Part shown: positions 11,901 to 22,842 of the stretch, in pieces
Numbering within the stretch: the first letter of the stretch is position 1
How the letters are laid out: each line of letters starts with the position of its first letter
Source of the DNA: Lucifuga dentata
Lineage: Eukaryota; Chordata; Actinopteri; Ophidiiformes; Bythitidae
Assembly (NCBI GenBank): GCA_014773175.1
Contig: VXCM01002788.1
Location: 1-64,000, forward strand
Reading direction: 5' to 3'
Length of the DNA: 64,000 nt
The notes under the pieces: generated by a model
Database searches by the model: none
What the model saw: only the letters and a program-made list of their open reading frames with translations
Told to the model about the DNA's origin: nothing
Position numbers and translations under genes: made by a program

Positions 11901-14900
11901 ATAATCAAAAGACAGAGGGTGATAGTAACCCTTAAAACATGTCTTGCACTCTCCATTAGGTGAACCTGCATCCACAAAGGAGAACAACTGCTTGAACGCT
12001 GCCAAGGCCTGTAACCTGAATGACACATGCAAGAAGTACCGATCAGCGTACATCAATCCCTGCACCAGCAGAGTGTCTACATCTGAGGTGTGCAACAAGC
12101 GCAAATGCCACAAAGCCCTACGACATTTCTTCGACAAGGTAATTAAGCACCTTAATTTTAGAGCCATTTATGATCTTTATGTATTTATGTCTGTAGTCGG
12201 TGTCTCAAGAAAGTTACATTTCTTGCTTCTTTATAAAAGAACTCTGTCACTAACAACACCAAACCACCAATAGCCATACTTAATATCTGCAATATCTACA
12301 TGCAAATTGGGCAGCAAGAAATTCATCAATTGGCTGAAATAAGTTAATAAGCTAAAAATTCCAGTTCAGGTGAAGAACTAGAGACTTTTCAATTCTGTGC
12401 ATAAAATATTTGTGGGTAAAGGAGCTTTTTACATTCACACTCTACTAAGCCTTAACTCTATGGAGTAATGTTTTCTACTACTCGACTCCCCTACAGGATA
12501 CATCACCCTGTTGTCCAAATTTTTTTGTTTTCTGTCTCCAAAAATAAGGTTCCACCAAAATACAGCTATGGAATGCTGTTTTGCTCGTGTCCAGCAGGAG
12601 ATCAGACTGCATGTGCAGAACGCAGACGACAAACCATTGTTCCTGTGTGTTCTTACGAGGATAAAGATAAACCTAACTGTCTGTCACTTCAAAACACATG
12701 CAAGACCAACTATATCTGCAGGTAAGAAAGCAGATGGAGATGTATTTTCCAAGGTAGTAAGTATTCTTTCTGTTGCCAAAGAAGAAACTGAAAACTGAGC
12801 ATTCATAATGTTGCACAGAAAATTTTCAAACAATACAGTCTGAGGTTAAGACGATGTCCATGATGAAAGGAAACTGCAAGTATTGTGTACAACTTACTAG
12901 CTGTACCAAATATATGTGTGTGTGTATGTGTATATATATATATATATATATATAGATAGATATATTCCCCAGATAAACATTTTAAGCTTTCATTATCAAA
13001 GCTTTGCAAAGATTACCCAGGATGCCATAGGTGAATCCACTTTGAAACTATTTTGTGCATCAGGGGTGTAAACCATCAATGGCAGGTAGTACCTCTACTG
13101 CTGCTGCAATCCATTGTACTCGGATCTGGAAAGCTTCAATTTGATTCTTTTGAGTCCTGATCTAAATGCGTTCCAAGTGCTTCTGTTTGGAAAAACATGG
13201 ATGCCAGCAAGTTTATATTTACACTGCAAGTCTGTGAATTTTAGAAACATCTACAGATGATCTATGTGAAATATTTCTCTGTGATTAGCAAAGAGAAACA
13301 ATGCATATATGTGCGCTGCCATCTTGTTGTGATGTCAGATGTGTTTATGTCAGATAAGTCAGGCAAGATGAAGTTTATTTCCAATTGGGAATTCTGAATG
13401 ACCATTCCATTACACTTTTCCATGTCAGAGGTCAGGTTTTTCCAAGTTCTGAGAACAATGGATTACAGCATATACTGTATATATTGACAACAGATGTGTT
13501 TAAAAACTCACAGTTTTGCTGGATTCTTTTTCGTCCATTCAAACAAAATTCTTGTCAGTCATGAGTCAATTTTCCTCCTGTGGCCACGTCCAAAGGGTGT
13601 TGGCTACAGTCCCATGGATCTTAAACATCTTGATAATATTGGCAGCAGTAGTCACAGGAACATCAAACTCTTTAGAATGATCTTGTAGGCTTAAATTAGC
13701 CATGCTTGACTATGTTTCTAACCTGCTCTGAAAACTCTTGGCTTCTTTTGCCTTTCTAGTGTGATACACAGTGCCACAAACCAGCAGAGTGAGCACTTAA
13801 TGAGTGATTAGAAGATTGAAGACACCTGTGACACTAATGTGCTTAAATTACTACTGCAATACACTTATTTCTTAAAACTTATGTTATCAACAATATTGTC
13901 CAACCTATTTTTACAATATCTTTGTAGAAAAAGCAAGATTTCAGTTCTTTTCACAGCTTTTTGTTTTTATATGCATGTATGGATGACAAAAGAATTGTTC
14001 AGTTTCACTTTTCAGGATGAATTGTGCATTATTTGAATATTGGCTAGAATAAAACACATTTTTATTCCAGCCAGTATGTGGTGTTTAAGCTCTGAAATAA
14101 TTACTTCTCAAAAGTGCAACATAGATGCAACTGACTTAACTCTCCATCATGGATCTTGGCGCTGCACCTAGTTTCAAGTTTCAAAGTTCAAAGTTTTATT
14201 TGTCGCATGCAGTCATGCAAGTATAAGAACAGTGATGATGTTGCTGCGGATATTCATTAAGATGTTGGTGACATTATTCCGTTTCCCCATCTTTAACAAT
14301 GCTAGTACATACTCCCTTATCTGCCTACAGTAATGTGTGCTCATTATTAGCATTATTAGCATCTTATAAAAATTAAAATCTAAATTAGAATAAAAATAAA
14401 AAATCTCTAACTTGTAATTACATTTGTAGGTCAAGACTGGCAGACTTCATCAGCAACTGTCAGCCAGAAGCTCGCTCCATATCAGGCTGCCTGAGGGAGA
14501 ACTATGCTGATTGTCTATTGTCTTACTCTGGTCTTATTGGTAGGTTATCCTACAAAACTATTATCAAGTAGGTTTCAAAATTTGTTATATTAATTATATT
14601 ATTGGAATTGTAATTAGACTTAAGCTGTACTTTGTTCGTGGTTGTTTGATACTTGGTACACGCTGTGTTGTCCTTCTGTATGATGTCAATTACATATTCT
14701 GATATGTTTTTTCCTAAATCTGAAATACAGACATAAATTAAAAGTATGGAACAGTTACATTGTGGTATTATTCAATTTATGTAAAGCTAAAGGGGAAATA
14801 TATTCACTCGGCAGGCATGATTAGTGTGTTTTTCTACATAGAAACTTGTATGAACTTGTATGATCTGTATGAACCTACTGAGCCCTACAACAGTAATGTT

Positions 14901-17900
14901 GTTCATCGTCTACTTAATTTAATTCAGCTACTCCAAGGCCACAGGACTTGATCATATTTTGTTGTTTTGTACAAATTATAAATCAGTGACCAGTTTCAAC
15001 TGCCACTGGCTGTGTTTCAAGTACTTTGCAGCCTTGAGAATGAGAATGCTACCACTAGGATAGTGGAACACTGGCAGAGTGCTGTGTCTTTTTGGTAGTA
15101 AGACTACAGCATCTTTACTGTAGAAAAACTTCTACCTCTCCAGAGCCACAGCCAGACCAAATTACAGCCTAGCCATAAAAGTATTGGAAGGTTAATCTTA
15201 AAGGGAAGGAAGTGAAGCAGCATATTGCCATTCAGTGTCCAGGCAAGGGACATTTGTAGAATAGAATTATAGTTATGCACCATTTCTGCACTTCGAATGA
15301 GTTGCTCTCTAATGAGATACCCTGCCAATCAACACAATGTGCTGAAAAATTAAAGAAGAAATGTATTGCTGTATTGCTGCCCTGTTATAGGCAGCAGCCC
15401 CCATAGAGTTAAACTGGCTCTTGCTGATTTAGCACGTATGCAGATTTTAGTGCAAAGAGACACGGAAATGAGTGACTGGGTCAGTAAAGTGCCACTAGCG
15501 GGTTTCACCTGTGATCATAGAACTACAGTTACAAGAAACTCTAGTTTCCTTCCTCTTGTGTTCTTCAGGTACAGTGATGACACCCAATTACCTGCGATCT
15601 CTTGGCATTAGCCTGTCACCATGGTGTGACTGCAGCAGCAGCGGGAACAGCAAGCCAGATTGTGACAAATTTGCAGAGTTTTTCACTAACAACCGATGCC
15701 TACGTGAGTTCCATATTTAGCCATCCTGTAGACATAAGAGAGGTCTTCACGGCATTACTATGTATTTGATATTGTCTATGTTAAAGTGCAGTTTTTTTTC
15801 TCACTTTTGACACTTCATACAAAGGAAGTAGTACAACTTTGTACATTTGAATCTAAGTCATGAGATTTAATGCGTATTTTTTCCCCCATTCATGCCTGTT
15901 TTTCTGATCATACAAATATTCTTCATGTATACATGATCAGACATGCCATAAATCAATAAACTTTATATATTCTTGCAGGGAATGCTATCCAAGCATTTGG
16001 CAATGGTACTGATGTTGGAGTGTGGCAACCCCAACCCCCGATCCAGCCCACTGTACTGGAGCCAGGAAAGGGGGGGAAAGAGCGAACCAGTAATGCCCTG
16101 GATGCACTGACAAGCATCAACAAACTCAACTTAGATGATGATCCACTCTATCACATCTGTGGGACCTTACAGGTAGAAACTGAACTGTTGTGAGATCAGA
16201 CTGAAAGTAAAGAATTCAGCAGCTGAAGCTGTCCAAATTTCTTATTTTTCCACTTGATTCTTATAATTAAAAATCAGAAACTACCAAGCGTCATTCTGAG
16301 GCCAAAATCTGCTCCACTATGCTACACATTTTATTTGACTGCAAAGTTTTTGCAGATTTACAGTATAAAAGGGGTTCTGTGTAATAAATTACTAAATAAT
16401 AGAGCTATCCAATTAACTTTTATTTGACTCAGAGTGATGACAGCCAGCCAATTCAAACCTCCACTGATCTCACTCATTAACTGAGAAGGTTTATTGGCCT
16501 GCTAAAGAGTTCCTTGCTGAAACAAAGGGGCACTGCTACCATTTTAATTTTCATAATACCTATTTATCTAACTAGTTTGTTTGCAGTCAGTGTCAGTGCC
16601 TATTGTTTCACACTTCAAAACTGATAAACATGGAAGAATCAGGAAACTCCAGAAAGTTCTAAAAGGTATTGACTGACACGTTGAACTCTGCCGCATCTGA
16701 CTCTCATTGTAATGGATCAGGGAAGGCCTTATGATTAGGATTCCTCCTCCTGGGCAGAAACATGAGACATCAGTGTGGGGTCTGAATTTCCAAAGCTGTC
16801 ATGTCAAAGCTAATTGGTTGCCACAGTAACGTCAGAACTGAGCCTCAAGTTTTGTTTTGTGTGTGTGTCTACAGAAATATAGACCCCCAATGTGTGTCAA
16901 TAGAGAATATTCTCCTCACCTCAAAATATAATATTATACAGTAACACAACAAAACTACACAGAGACAAATCAACAGCTCCCTAACTAGCGATAACTCTTG
17001 TGAAATATATTGACACATATTTTGCATTGGTACAGTAACATGTTTTGTGGAGCTACCAAATCTAGGCAACAAAAATCATTTGTTAGGGGAAAATTATGGT
17101 CATGTTAAGCTGTATTATCAATTTTTGGACAGTAGGGGGCAAAAAGAAGTCAAAACTCTTTTTAGTTCTATTTTGTTTCCACCAGTTCCTGACTAAAATA
17201 TATCTGGGTGTTCTCGACTCTCTTCACCATGCTGTCTGTCCAGTCATGTCGTGCTGGACAGACATGCAGTTGCTTATTAAAAGTTGTTTCTGGAAATGGC
17301 TGACTACTGTTTTCTATCAGGGGCTGGTGAGAACTGCTGAGAGTCAATACATGTACGTTTATTTTGGTTGGAAAACCAACACAATGACCTAAAAGAGGCT
17401 AAAATCTCCATTGAACTGCAGTTTGATTACAATTCTCTTTGGGTTTGTCATTATGACCCTTTTATATTACAATCATTTTAATCGTAATATCAAAAATATT
17501 GAATAATACAGGTTTAAATAATAAAAACTGCACCACTGCATTAATATTACTGCATTTATATCAAATGTTGACATTAAATGTCAACATTCAAATATGAGAG
17601 AATTGTTGCATATCAGTATGATTTGTTGGTGCTCTGGGATACTCTAATATACTCTGTCACAGTTTCAACAATAAAGCATAGTCCTTATTTTTCAGTTTAG
17701 AGCAATGGCAATATGGAGTAGTAGCAGTAGTAGCAGTGACATAATCAGAAATTAGTGTACATTTTGTAATATCAAAATTGTTGGACATTTAGAGTGCTGC
17801 TTTTGCCATTTAACATAATATCTTAGAGGTTTTGCTTAAATTTGTTAGTGTTACCTAAGCTGCTTTGGAAGTTTTGGTTTCACCAACACATTTCAGACCT

Positions 17901-19438
17901 CTGTTATTCTCCTGAGATAAACACCATATATTTTTAAATGAGATTATATCGCATACTTTAAGCGAGACAGTTTATCATATTGGCTTTTAATAGCGATAAT
18001 ATGATTTATCACCAGCAAAAAGATCCTGGAGGAACAAAGACCTCCTATAGAGCAATTCATCATTCTTCTCCAGAATCCTGCTTCACAGAATTCTTTCTAC
18101 TTAGGAACCAGCGCGTGGAGTGTTTATTATTTTTCCAAACCACTATAGAGTCGTTTTATCATTTGCTGCATTCCATCTCTGTATCTATGGGTGTGTATTT
18201 GTGTCTGTGTGCAAATGTATGTGTATTTATGTGTGTGGTTAAGAAAAGTTTTAATGGATTAAACTGTCATAACCTTGAGCTGGAACCAATATGATATCTC
18301 ACACAAACACACACTGATCTCACATAGATCAAATAGATGAAAGGATGATTATACAAAGAATCCTCACCATGGAAATTGGTAGGCAGTGAGAGTTATTATC
18401 ATAAATTTTGTTGCTGTGAGTATTTTGCTTTGCAACAGTGGGAGTGGGGTTTGGCTTACTTCTTTTCTAATTCAGTATTCAGCAGTGAATGAGTTTTGAC
18501 CTTGTCAAAATGTTTACACTCCGCTCTTCTCTCTATAATTCAGCCTCAAGGCTGAGAGATGTTTTTTGTTTTTTTTTTTTAACTGTACTGAGACTAGTAA
18601 ACATGAATGATAACATCAAAGAGAGATCTGTTGTATGGCTTTTTTTTTTCTTTTTTTTTTTTTTTTNTTTTTTTTTTTTTTATTTTGCTATAATGTAAAA
18701 AGTCAGAACATCTCTCAAAACTGAATTAAAGTCGGTGTTTCTCTGCTTGCTTTCTTCCTTCTTTCTAGGCCCAAAAACTGGTGACAAATCTAACAGTGGA
18801 CACTTCTCTGTGTGTGGTAAGAATGGTTTGCTTCAGTGTGTGCTGTGTGTAGTCTTACATATTTGATGTATATGCCTTGGATGGTATCGGTTCCCAATCT
18901 TGTCCTTGTGTACCACAGCAATGCACATGTCCATTTCCTCTGCTGTAGTGACACTTAATTAGCTACATCAGGTGTAGTCAATTGATCAAGAGTCGGTGCC
19001 TCCTTGATCTTGATTGACTAAACACTCCTGATTTAGCTAATCAGGTGTGGGTAGAGCAGAGAGAGAACAAATTGGTAATTTTAACCATATCATTTGTAAT
19101 CTGATTTTCTAGGCCATTGCTACTTTAAAGATTGACTGATTGTTGCTAAGAAACTGCACTGAAAAAATCACCATAACTGTATTCATACAGAGTATTGTGT
19201 TGTTTCCTATGTTATCATGAACCATCCATTTAGAAAATTGGTTTTGAAGCATAAATAACACTCTGTTGTCTGTTGTTTTCTTCAGAACCATCAATTGGGT
19301 GAGTCCAGTGGCTCAAACGGCATCGCTAGAAGCTCACCAGCTGAACTCACCTGCTTACACCTCTCAACTTTGCTCCTCACACTAACCTTTGCTTATACAC
19401 CCATACTTTCACCTCTGGAAAGTTTCCGTCTTTTGTAG
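2927..19438 (+). CDS. gfra1: GDNF family receptor alpha-1 (whole gene, 10 coding exons)
   Basis: GPI-anchored co-receptor that binds GDNF and presents it to the RET tyrosine kinase at the cell surface, acting in enteric neuron, motor neuron and kidney development (family knowledge). Exons: 2927-2966, 3225-3598, 3986-4069, 11960-12138, 12549-12721, 14430-14539, 15569-15703, 15979-16172, 18769-18816, 19286-19438. All have AG/GT borders and compatible phases. Removing the 65-base artefact in exon 2 gives 1425 nt, 474 residues, close to human GFRA1 (465). Order: signal peptide (1 to about 15), D1 (about 34-113), D2 (about 146-240), D3 (about 245-345), linker, GPI signal (about 440-474). Diagnostic GFRA1 strings include [61 protein letters not shown] and [16 protein letters not shown]2 and GFRA3 match less well. 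Whether this is the teleost a or b duplicate is not resolved. The gene converges on atrnl1. Confidence 0.95.
3225..3598 (+). CDS. gfra1: gfra1 coding exon 2 (domain D1), with assembly duplication
   Basis: Follows a pyrimidine-rich tract ending CCCAG and ends CAG-G before GTATGC. It encodes D1 with the cysteine pattern of GFRA1: [24 protein letters not shown], an NFT glycosylation sequon, then a basic [10 protein letters not shown] segment. As assembled it carries an extra 65 bases (64-bp repeat plus N) that shift the frame. Without them, 309 nt read cleanly from residue 14 to 116. Confidence 0.93.
3374..3502 (+). repeat. Exact 64-bp duplication around an N inside gfra1 exon 2
   Basis: Bases 3374-3437 recur exactly at 3439-3502, separated by N at 3438. 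The insert adds 65 bases, not a multiple of three. Reading either copy alone restores the conserved GFRA1 protein, so this is an assembly artefact, not a real lesion. Confidence 0.93.
3986..4069 (+). CDS. gfra1: gfra1 coding exon 3 (D1-D2 hinge)
   Basis: An 84-nt exon with acceptor ATGCAG and donor GTACGT. It encodes [20 protein letters not shown] followed by RLAPIIS (residues 118-144), near-identical to the GFRA1 segment after D1. It is followed by the longest intron of the gene. Confidence 0.93.
5841..5904. repeat. 32-bp tandem duplication
   Basis: Two adjacent 32-bp units beginning GAAATGAAATGCTGC and ending AAATCAAT (5841-5872 and 5873-5904) differ at only two positions. No N lies between them, so this is probably a genuine local duplication. 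Confidence 0.85.
6970..7032. repeat. Palindrome with 29-bp arms
   Basis: The arm CTGTTAGCAGACTA... (6970-6998) pairs with ...TAGTCTGCTAACAG (7004-7032), with about two mismatches and a five-base loop. It could be a MITE remnant or form a strong hairpin. No microRNA family was recognised. Confidence 0.7.
11960..12138 (+). CDS. gfra1: gfra1 coding exon 4 (domain D2, first part)
   Basis: A 179-nt exon with acceptor CATTAG and donor GTAATT. It encodes residues 145-204, including [20 protein letters not shown] and [16 protein letters not shown], the first half of the GDNF-binding D2 domain with its conserved cysteines. Confidence 0.95.
12549..12721 (+). CDS. gfra1: gfra1 coding exon 5 (D2 second part)
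   Basis: A 173-nt exon preceded by AAAATAAG and followed by GTAAGA. It encodes [10 protein letters not shown] and [19 protein letters not shown] up to TNYICR. The RRR cluster (about residues 229-231) corresponds to the basic patch of GFRA1 linked to GDNF and heparan sulphate contact. The loop between CSC and ACAERRR is PAGDQT, three residues longer than in human GFRA1. Confidence 0.95.
12722..14429 (+). other. gfra1: gfra1 intron 5
   Basis: A 1.7-kb intron without recognised exons. It contains a GT/TA microsatellite at 12911-12960 and an AAGTTTTATTTGTCGCATGC stretch around 14190 that looks like a piece of a dispersed fish repeat. Confidence 0.6.
12911..12960. repeat. GT/TA compound microsatellite
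   Basis: A (TG)n tract passes directly into (TA)n and then GATA-like units. Intronic simple repeat, probably polymorphic. Confidence 0.9.
14430..14539 (+). CDS. gfra1: gfra1 coding exon 6 (start of D3)
   Basis: A 110-nt exon with acceptor TTGTAG and donor GTAGGT. It encodes [20 protein letters not shown] then [17 protein letters not shown], matching the GFRA1 D3 opening (human SRLADFFTNCQPESRS). Phases fit both neighbours. Confidence 0.95.
14540..15568 (+). other. gfra1: gfra1 intron 6
   Basis: A 1.0-kb intron. No coding potential beyond chance and no recognised repeat family were seen. Confidence 0.6.
15569..15703 (+). CDS. gfra1: gfra1 coding exon 7 (D3)
   Basis: A 135-nt exon with acceptor TTCAG and donor GTGAGT. 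It encodes [20 protein letters not shown] then [20 protein letters not shown], the conserved WCDC core of D3. The open frame continues by chance into intron on both sides. Confidence 0.95.
15979..16172 (+). CDS. gfra1: gfra1 coding exon 8 (end of D3 and linker)
   Basis: A 194-nt exon after TCTTGCAG and before GTAGAA. It begins [17 protein letters not shown], strongly conserved with an NGT sequon. A variable Pro/Gly/Asp-rich stalk follows (residues about 361-408), which in this family links D3 to the membrane anchor. Confidence 0.93.
16173..18768 (+). other. gfra1: gfra1 intron 8
   Basis: A 2.6-kb AT-rich intron. It contains a perfect small palindrome at 17564-17588 and a long poly-T run with an N at 18667. 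The exon 9 acceptor (TTTCTTCCTTCTTTCTAG) has an excellent pyrimidine tract. No other exon was recognised. Confidence 0.6.
17564..17588. repeat. Perfect 12-bp-arm palindrome
   Basis: AATGTTGACATT and AATGTCAACATT are exact inverted copies around one base. The site is short and AT-rich; no function is assigned. Confidence 0.8.
18769..18816 (+). CDS. gfra1: gfra1 coding exon 9
   Basis: A 48-nt exon encoding [16 protein letters not shown], which aligns with human AQKLKSNVSGNTHLCI. An NLT sequon and the conserved cysteine are present. Donor GTAAGA. Confidence 0.92.
18885..19068. repeat. Short hAT-like MITE with inverted arms in gfra1 intron 9
   Basis: ATTAGCTACATCAGGTGTAG (from 18958) is matched in reverse complement around 19003-19042 (ACTCCTGATTTAGCTAAT). 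It is flanked by GGTTCCCAATCTTGTCC-type sequence, which resembles termini common in fish hAT MITEs. The boundaries are approximate and the superfamily is inferred. Confidence 0.5.
19286..19438 (+). CDS. gfra1: gfra1 coding exon 10 (GPI signal and stop)
   Basis: A 153-nt exon after TTTTCTTCAG, ending in TAG at 19436-19438. It gives a Ser/Gly/Asn-rich spacer ([16 protein letters not shown]), plausible for the GPI attachment site, then [20 protein letters not shown]. The last nine residues after the hydrophobic run (SPLESFRLL) are more polar than a typical GPI signal end. This part of the family diverges quickly, so the reading rests on phase and hydrophobicity. Confidence 0.82.
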   Translation, partial: NHQLGESSGSNGIARSSPAELTCLHLSTLLLTLTFAYTPILSPLESFRLL

Positions 19439-20898
19439 AATTCAAAGAATATGGATCAACACACCCCGGCCCTGATCTTAAGAAGAAACTCAGCTAATAA
19501 TTTGAACATTTTCCAGAGAGTGACCACTACTTTTTTTTTTTCCTTCCTTGAACTAAAAGGAGCACAGTGTACTGAAGCCGTGGACAGCAGTTGATTATTC
19601 AAGGACTTCTTGTTGGCTTTCTACTGTGCTGTGCTGGAAACCAAATGAGTGGACCTGCTTAAGTTATTGTGGAAAATCACCCAGTTCGCCTTGTGCTTGA
19701 CTTCAATTATTCTCTGGATTCAACTCTTTGAAAAAACCCATTTCCTTGGGTTGTGTGCAACTGGTGCACATCTGACTGAATGGACTGCCTATATCCTGAA
19801 TACTATTTTGAGCAAATTGCATCCTGTTCAAATACTTAATTTAGTTCAGCAACAGGAACAAATAAAACTAAAAGTCTTTGTTGATCTGTAATATGTCACA
19901 AGACATTCTATTTCAAGGAAACAAGGATGGAATATTATTCAAGGCAGCTCGTGTTTTTATTTAACTCATTTAAAAGCTCAGAACATTTTGTCACAATATC
20001 CTCCAAGGATGAAGACATATCATTAATTATTGACTGATGGTTGTGGTTTTATCACATCACCTCTTAAAGAACACTGTGTACATACTATACATGTGGTGTA
20101 CATTATATTTCAGTATACTGCTGTTAGCTTGTAACATTATCTGTAATGTTTTTGAAAGTCTATATTTGTATCTGGTTCCTGGAGCCTGTGAGCTCTGGTG
20201 TATCTGTGAATTTCAAATTGTGATGGCTTATGGCTCTTTAATCGTTTGAAAGAATTACAGACATGACTTTGTTGTGTGCTTATAATAAGGTGTGAAATAT
20301 TATTTCAAAGTTGTTGTTGTTTTTTTTGTTTTGTTTTTTTTTGCTTAATGTCATTTGACAAAAGTGTTTTTAATGGCTAAAACAAGTGTTTTTCAGTATG
20401 TTTTGATGGTTTAGAATCTTCAAACTGCCCATTCATTTTTGTTAACATTTTTTCTTGGTCAAAAGAAAAAGGACGCCTCTTAAAGGACAGGAGTCTGATG
20501 TATAAAGAATGTGTGAATACTCATAAGTGCAGCAAATGCCAAAACACAATAGCCAGTAGATGTTAATTGCTAATAATTACTGCTGAGTCACAGGGATGAA
20601 AACATCAAAACACTTTCATACTTAACAACATCCTAATTATCAAAGACGTTTAAGGAATATACAGTGTAATTATGACAAACAATAAAAACATCCTTTACAT
20701 CGCTAAAAGAAAATGTCTATTAAAATCCCTGTAGACATCAGAACTGACCATGTGTATCATATTATTATTATTATTTTTTTTTTTTTGAAAAAAGTGTGTT
20801 TTGTTTAAGTAAAATAAAGTAATATTAATCCATGAAAAAAGTTTTGGTCCAGAATTGCTACAGTACACAACTGTTTATTTCATCTGAAGACATCTTTA

Positions 20899-20935
<37 letters not shown>

Positions 20936-21000
20936 AATGAAATACTATACATTTTAGAATTCGGTTATCTATTTAGTGTTTGCCAAAAAGCTGAAATAAA
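19439..21000 (+). other. gfra1: Probable gfra1 3' untranslated region
   Basis: AT-rich sequence after the stop with several AATAAA signals: 19861, 20681, 20813 and 20995. The last is the most distal good candidate. A pure A run at about 20901-20933 is genomic. The actual cleavage site is not known. Confidence 0.5.
20995..21000 (+). promoter_or_regulatory. Candidate polyadenylation signal (AATAAA) for gfra1
   Basis: AATAAA in CTGAAATAAAGACTGAAC, 1.56 kb after the stop. Three nearer signals exist, so alternative 3' ends are possible. Confidence 0.35.
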
Positions 21001-21746
21001 GACTGAACACTGACTCAAATATGATGAAGTCTATTTTTACAGTCGACAGTGAATGCAACATTCCTTTTCACCGTGATACCTTTCTGCTTTTTTTTTTTTT
21101 TTTTTTTTTTTTAGACTTTTAGGGCTCCTGTAAAGCAGGATTATAAGAACAGATCCGGCAGACAGACTGCAATTATCAGTCAGATCACATCAGTCCCACT
21201 GTGGAGTGACACAGGTGGACAAGGACACAGCCCTTAGAGGACAGACTGCTCGCTGGACAGGAGGGGGACATGTCACACTGAGAATATGGCCCACCTGTTT
21301 TGGCACAGTGATGGAATACTTGACCTAGAGAGAGAGGATATGATTTATTTGATGTGTCACGAAACTGAAAGGGACAAAATATCCACCTGAAGTTATGCAT
21401 GAGCTGGAATTGACAACTAGACTTGACTGACTAGAAGGGAAGTTAATGCATAGATGATTGGATGATAAATGATAGCTGTAATTTAAAAACACAAAATTTT
21501 CAGAAATATGAGTGCACATGAACATTTTACCTTTAATAAGTATGCACAGTTAGCAAAACACAAAGGTTAGAGATAGTAAGTTTTTGTGGAAAAAAGTTGG
21601 TAATGTTTATACGTTTAAAATCTCATTAGCATCTGTTGGTGTACAACAGTGTGTTGTATATTAATTTACTGCAAAAACAATATACAACTCGGATATCGAC
21701 TGTGTTCATCAAACTTGCAAAGAGATCAGTAAGAAAAGTGAGTTAA

Positions 21747-22402
21747 AGGACAAAGCCGTTAATTTTGCATGTTTGAGCCCAATATACAACCTGTATACAC
21801 ATTCATTACTGACAACCATTTCCCAAAATACTTTAGCATTAAATTTTACCTTCCAGTATGATCCCTACCAGGCATCTCTACTGTGACTGAACAGTTTTAT
21901 CAGTATCCTCTTTAATCTATGACAATTTATGCATACACATTCATTACTAACAACCATTTCCCAAAATATACTACTTTAGCATTAAATTTTACAATTGTTT
22001 TTCCTACCTTACATATGGTTTCATTCCAGTACGTTATAAAAATCCACTTGTAGAGATTTGAGATAAGTAATCCTTTTGTTTTGTTTTGTTTTTTTTGTTT
22101 TGTTTTGTTTTTTTGTCCAAATAACTTGATTGACCAACATGTACATGCACAGAAGACAATGAATGCCTCTGCCAGAGACCATCCGTTCTACATTTGGATA
22201 TATGTGTTAGCATGCAAAATATTGAATTTTAAGATGGGTGTATCGCCTGAACATTTGATTTTGAAAGATTTGGGGATTTGGCAAAATAACAGGAAAACTA
22301 AAATGCAGTTTTATGTTTTGGAAATCATTTGTCAGTAACATAAATTGTTTGCAGGGGTGGCATTTAGAGGGCTTAAACTTGCAAAAACATCTGCATGGTC
22401 CT
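21747..22402. mobile_element. TTAA-flanked MITE copy 1 (rearranged)
   Basis: Starts AGGACAAAGCC after TTAA (21743-21746) and ends GGTCCT before TTAA (22403-22406). It has the family's GCATGTTTGAGCCCAATATA terminal block on the left. A direct repeat of ATTCATTACTGACAACCATT (about 21802 and 21945) and an insert with an inverted partner at 22843-22905 show internal rearrangement. Confidence 0.75.
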
Positions 22403-22842
22403 TTAAATCATTGTGGAATATTAATGAATATATTAGCTATATTAAGAAATTTCCAAAAATGTGTTTTCATATTTGTTTGTTTATTGTGCTTGTTCATTCA
22501 TTCATACCCATGTTCATTTTATTTCAGGTTTTAGAAATGACATGTTTTTTTTTATTTAGCTCCTTGTATTTAAACAAATTGACAATCATAAATTTCTAAT
22601 AATATAACTTAATTTGCCATCCTTGCAGCATTCAGGTATGGAAATAACAGCTTTAAAAAAAATGCATCAGACATAGTAAATGACTGAAGCCTCATAGCTT
22701 TCATTAAACCTGCGATAAATATTACTGCTCTCTAGATTTAATGTTTTTTTGCCATGAAGCCCTGAGGACTGGGAGATAGTTATTGAGACTTCCTCTATAA
22801 AAACAATGAAGGTCTGTTCCATCCAAATGTTCACCCTTGGCA

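Larger units (their letters stand above)
4070..11959 (+). other. gfra1: gfra1 intron 3 (7.9 kb)
   Basis: Largest gfra1 intron. It holds simple repeats: poly-A with N at 4932, poly-T near 6080, CA runs at 9362-9382 and 9495-9511, and poly-A at 11642-11659. It also has a 32-bp tandem duplication (5841-5904) and a palindrome (6970-7032). No coding exon or RNA gene was recognised inside it. Mammalian GFRA1 has an alternative 15-nt exon (DVFQQ) at this junction; none was identified here. Confidence 0.7.

Noticed and set aside
15366..15720. Two overlapping ORFs read as independent small genes
   Set aside because: One is exon 7 of gfra1 running into flanking intron; the other is its shadow frame.
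2927..19438. Assignment to gfra2 or gfra3
   Set aside because: [30 protein letters not shown] and the TVMTPNY segment match GFRA1; GFRA2 differs at these places, and the atrnl1 neighbour fits the GFRA1 locus.
20901..20933. Poly-A run as a retrogene or LINE tail
   Set aside because: It lies inside the probable gfra1 3' untranslated region with no upstream retroelement coding sequence or target-site duplication visible.
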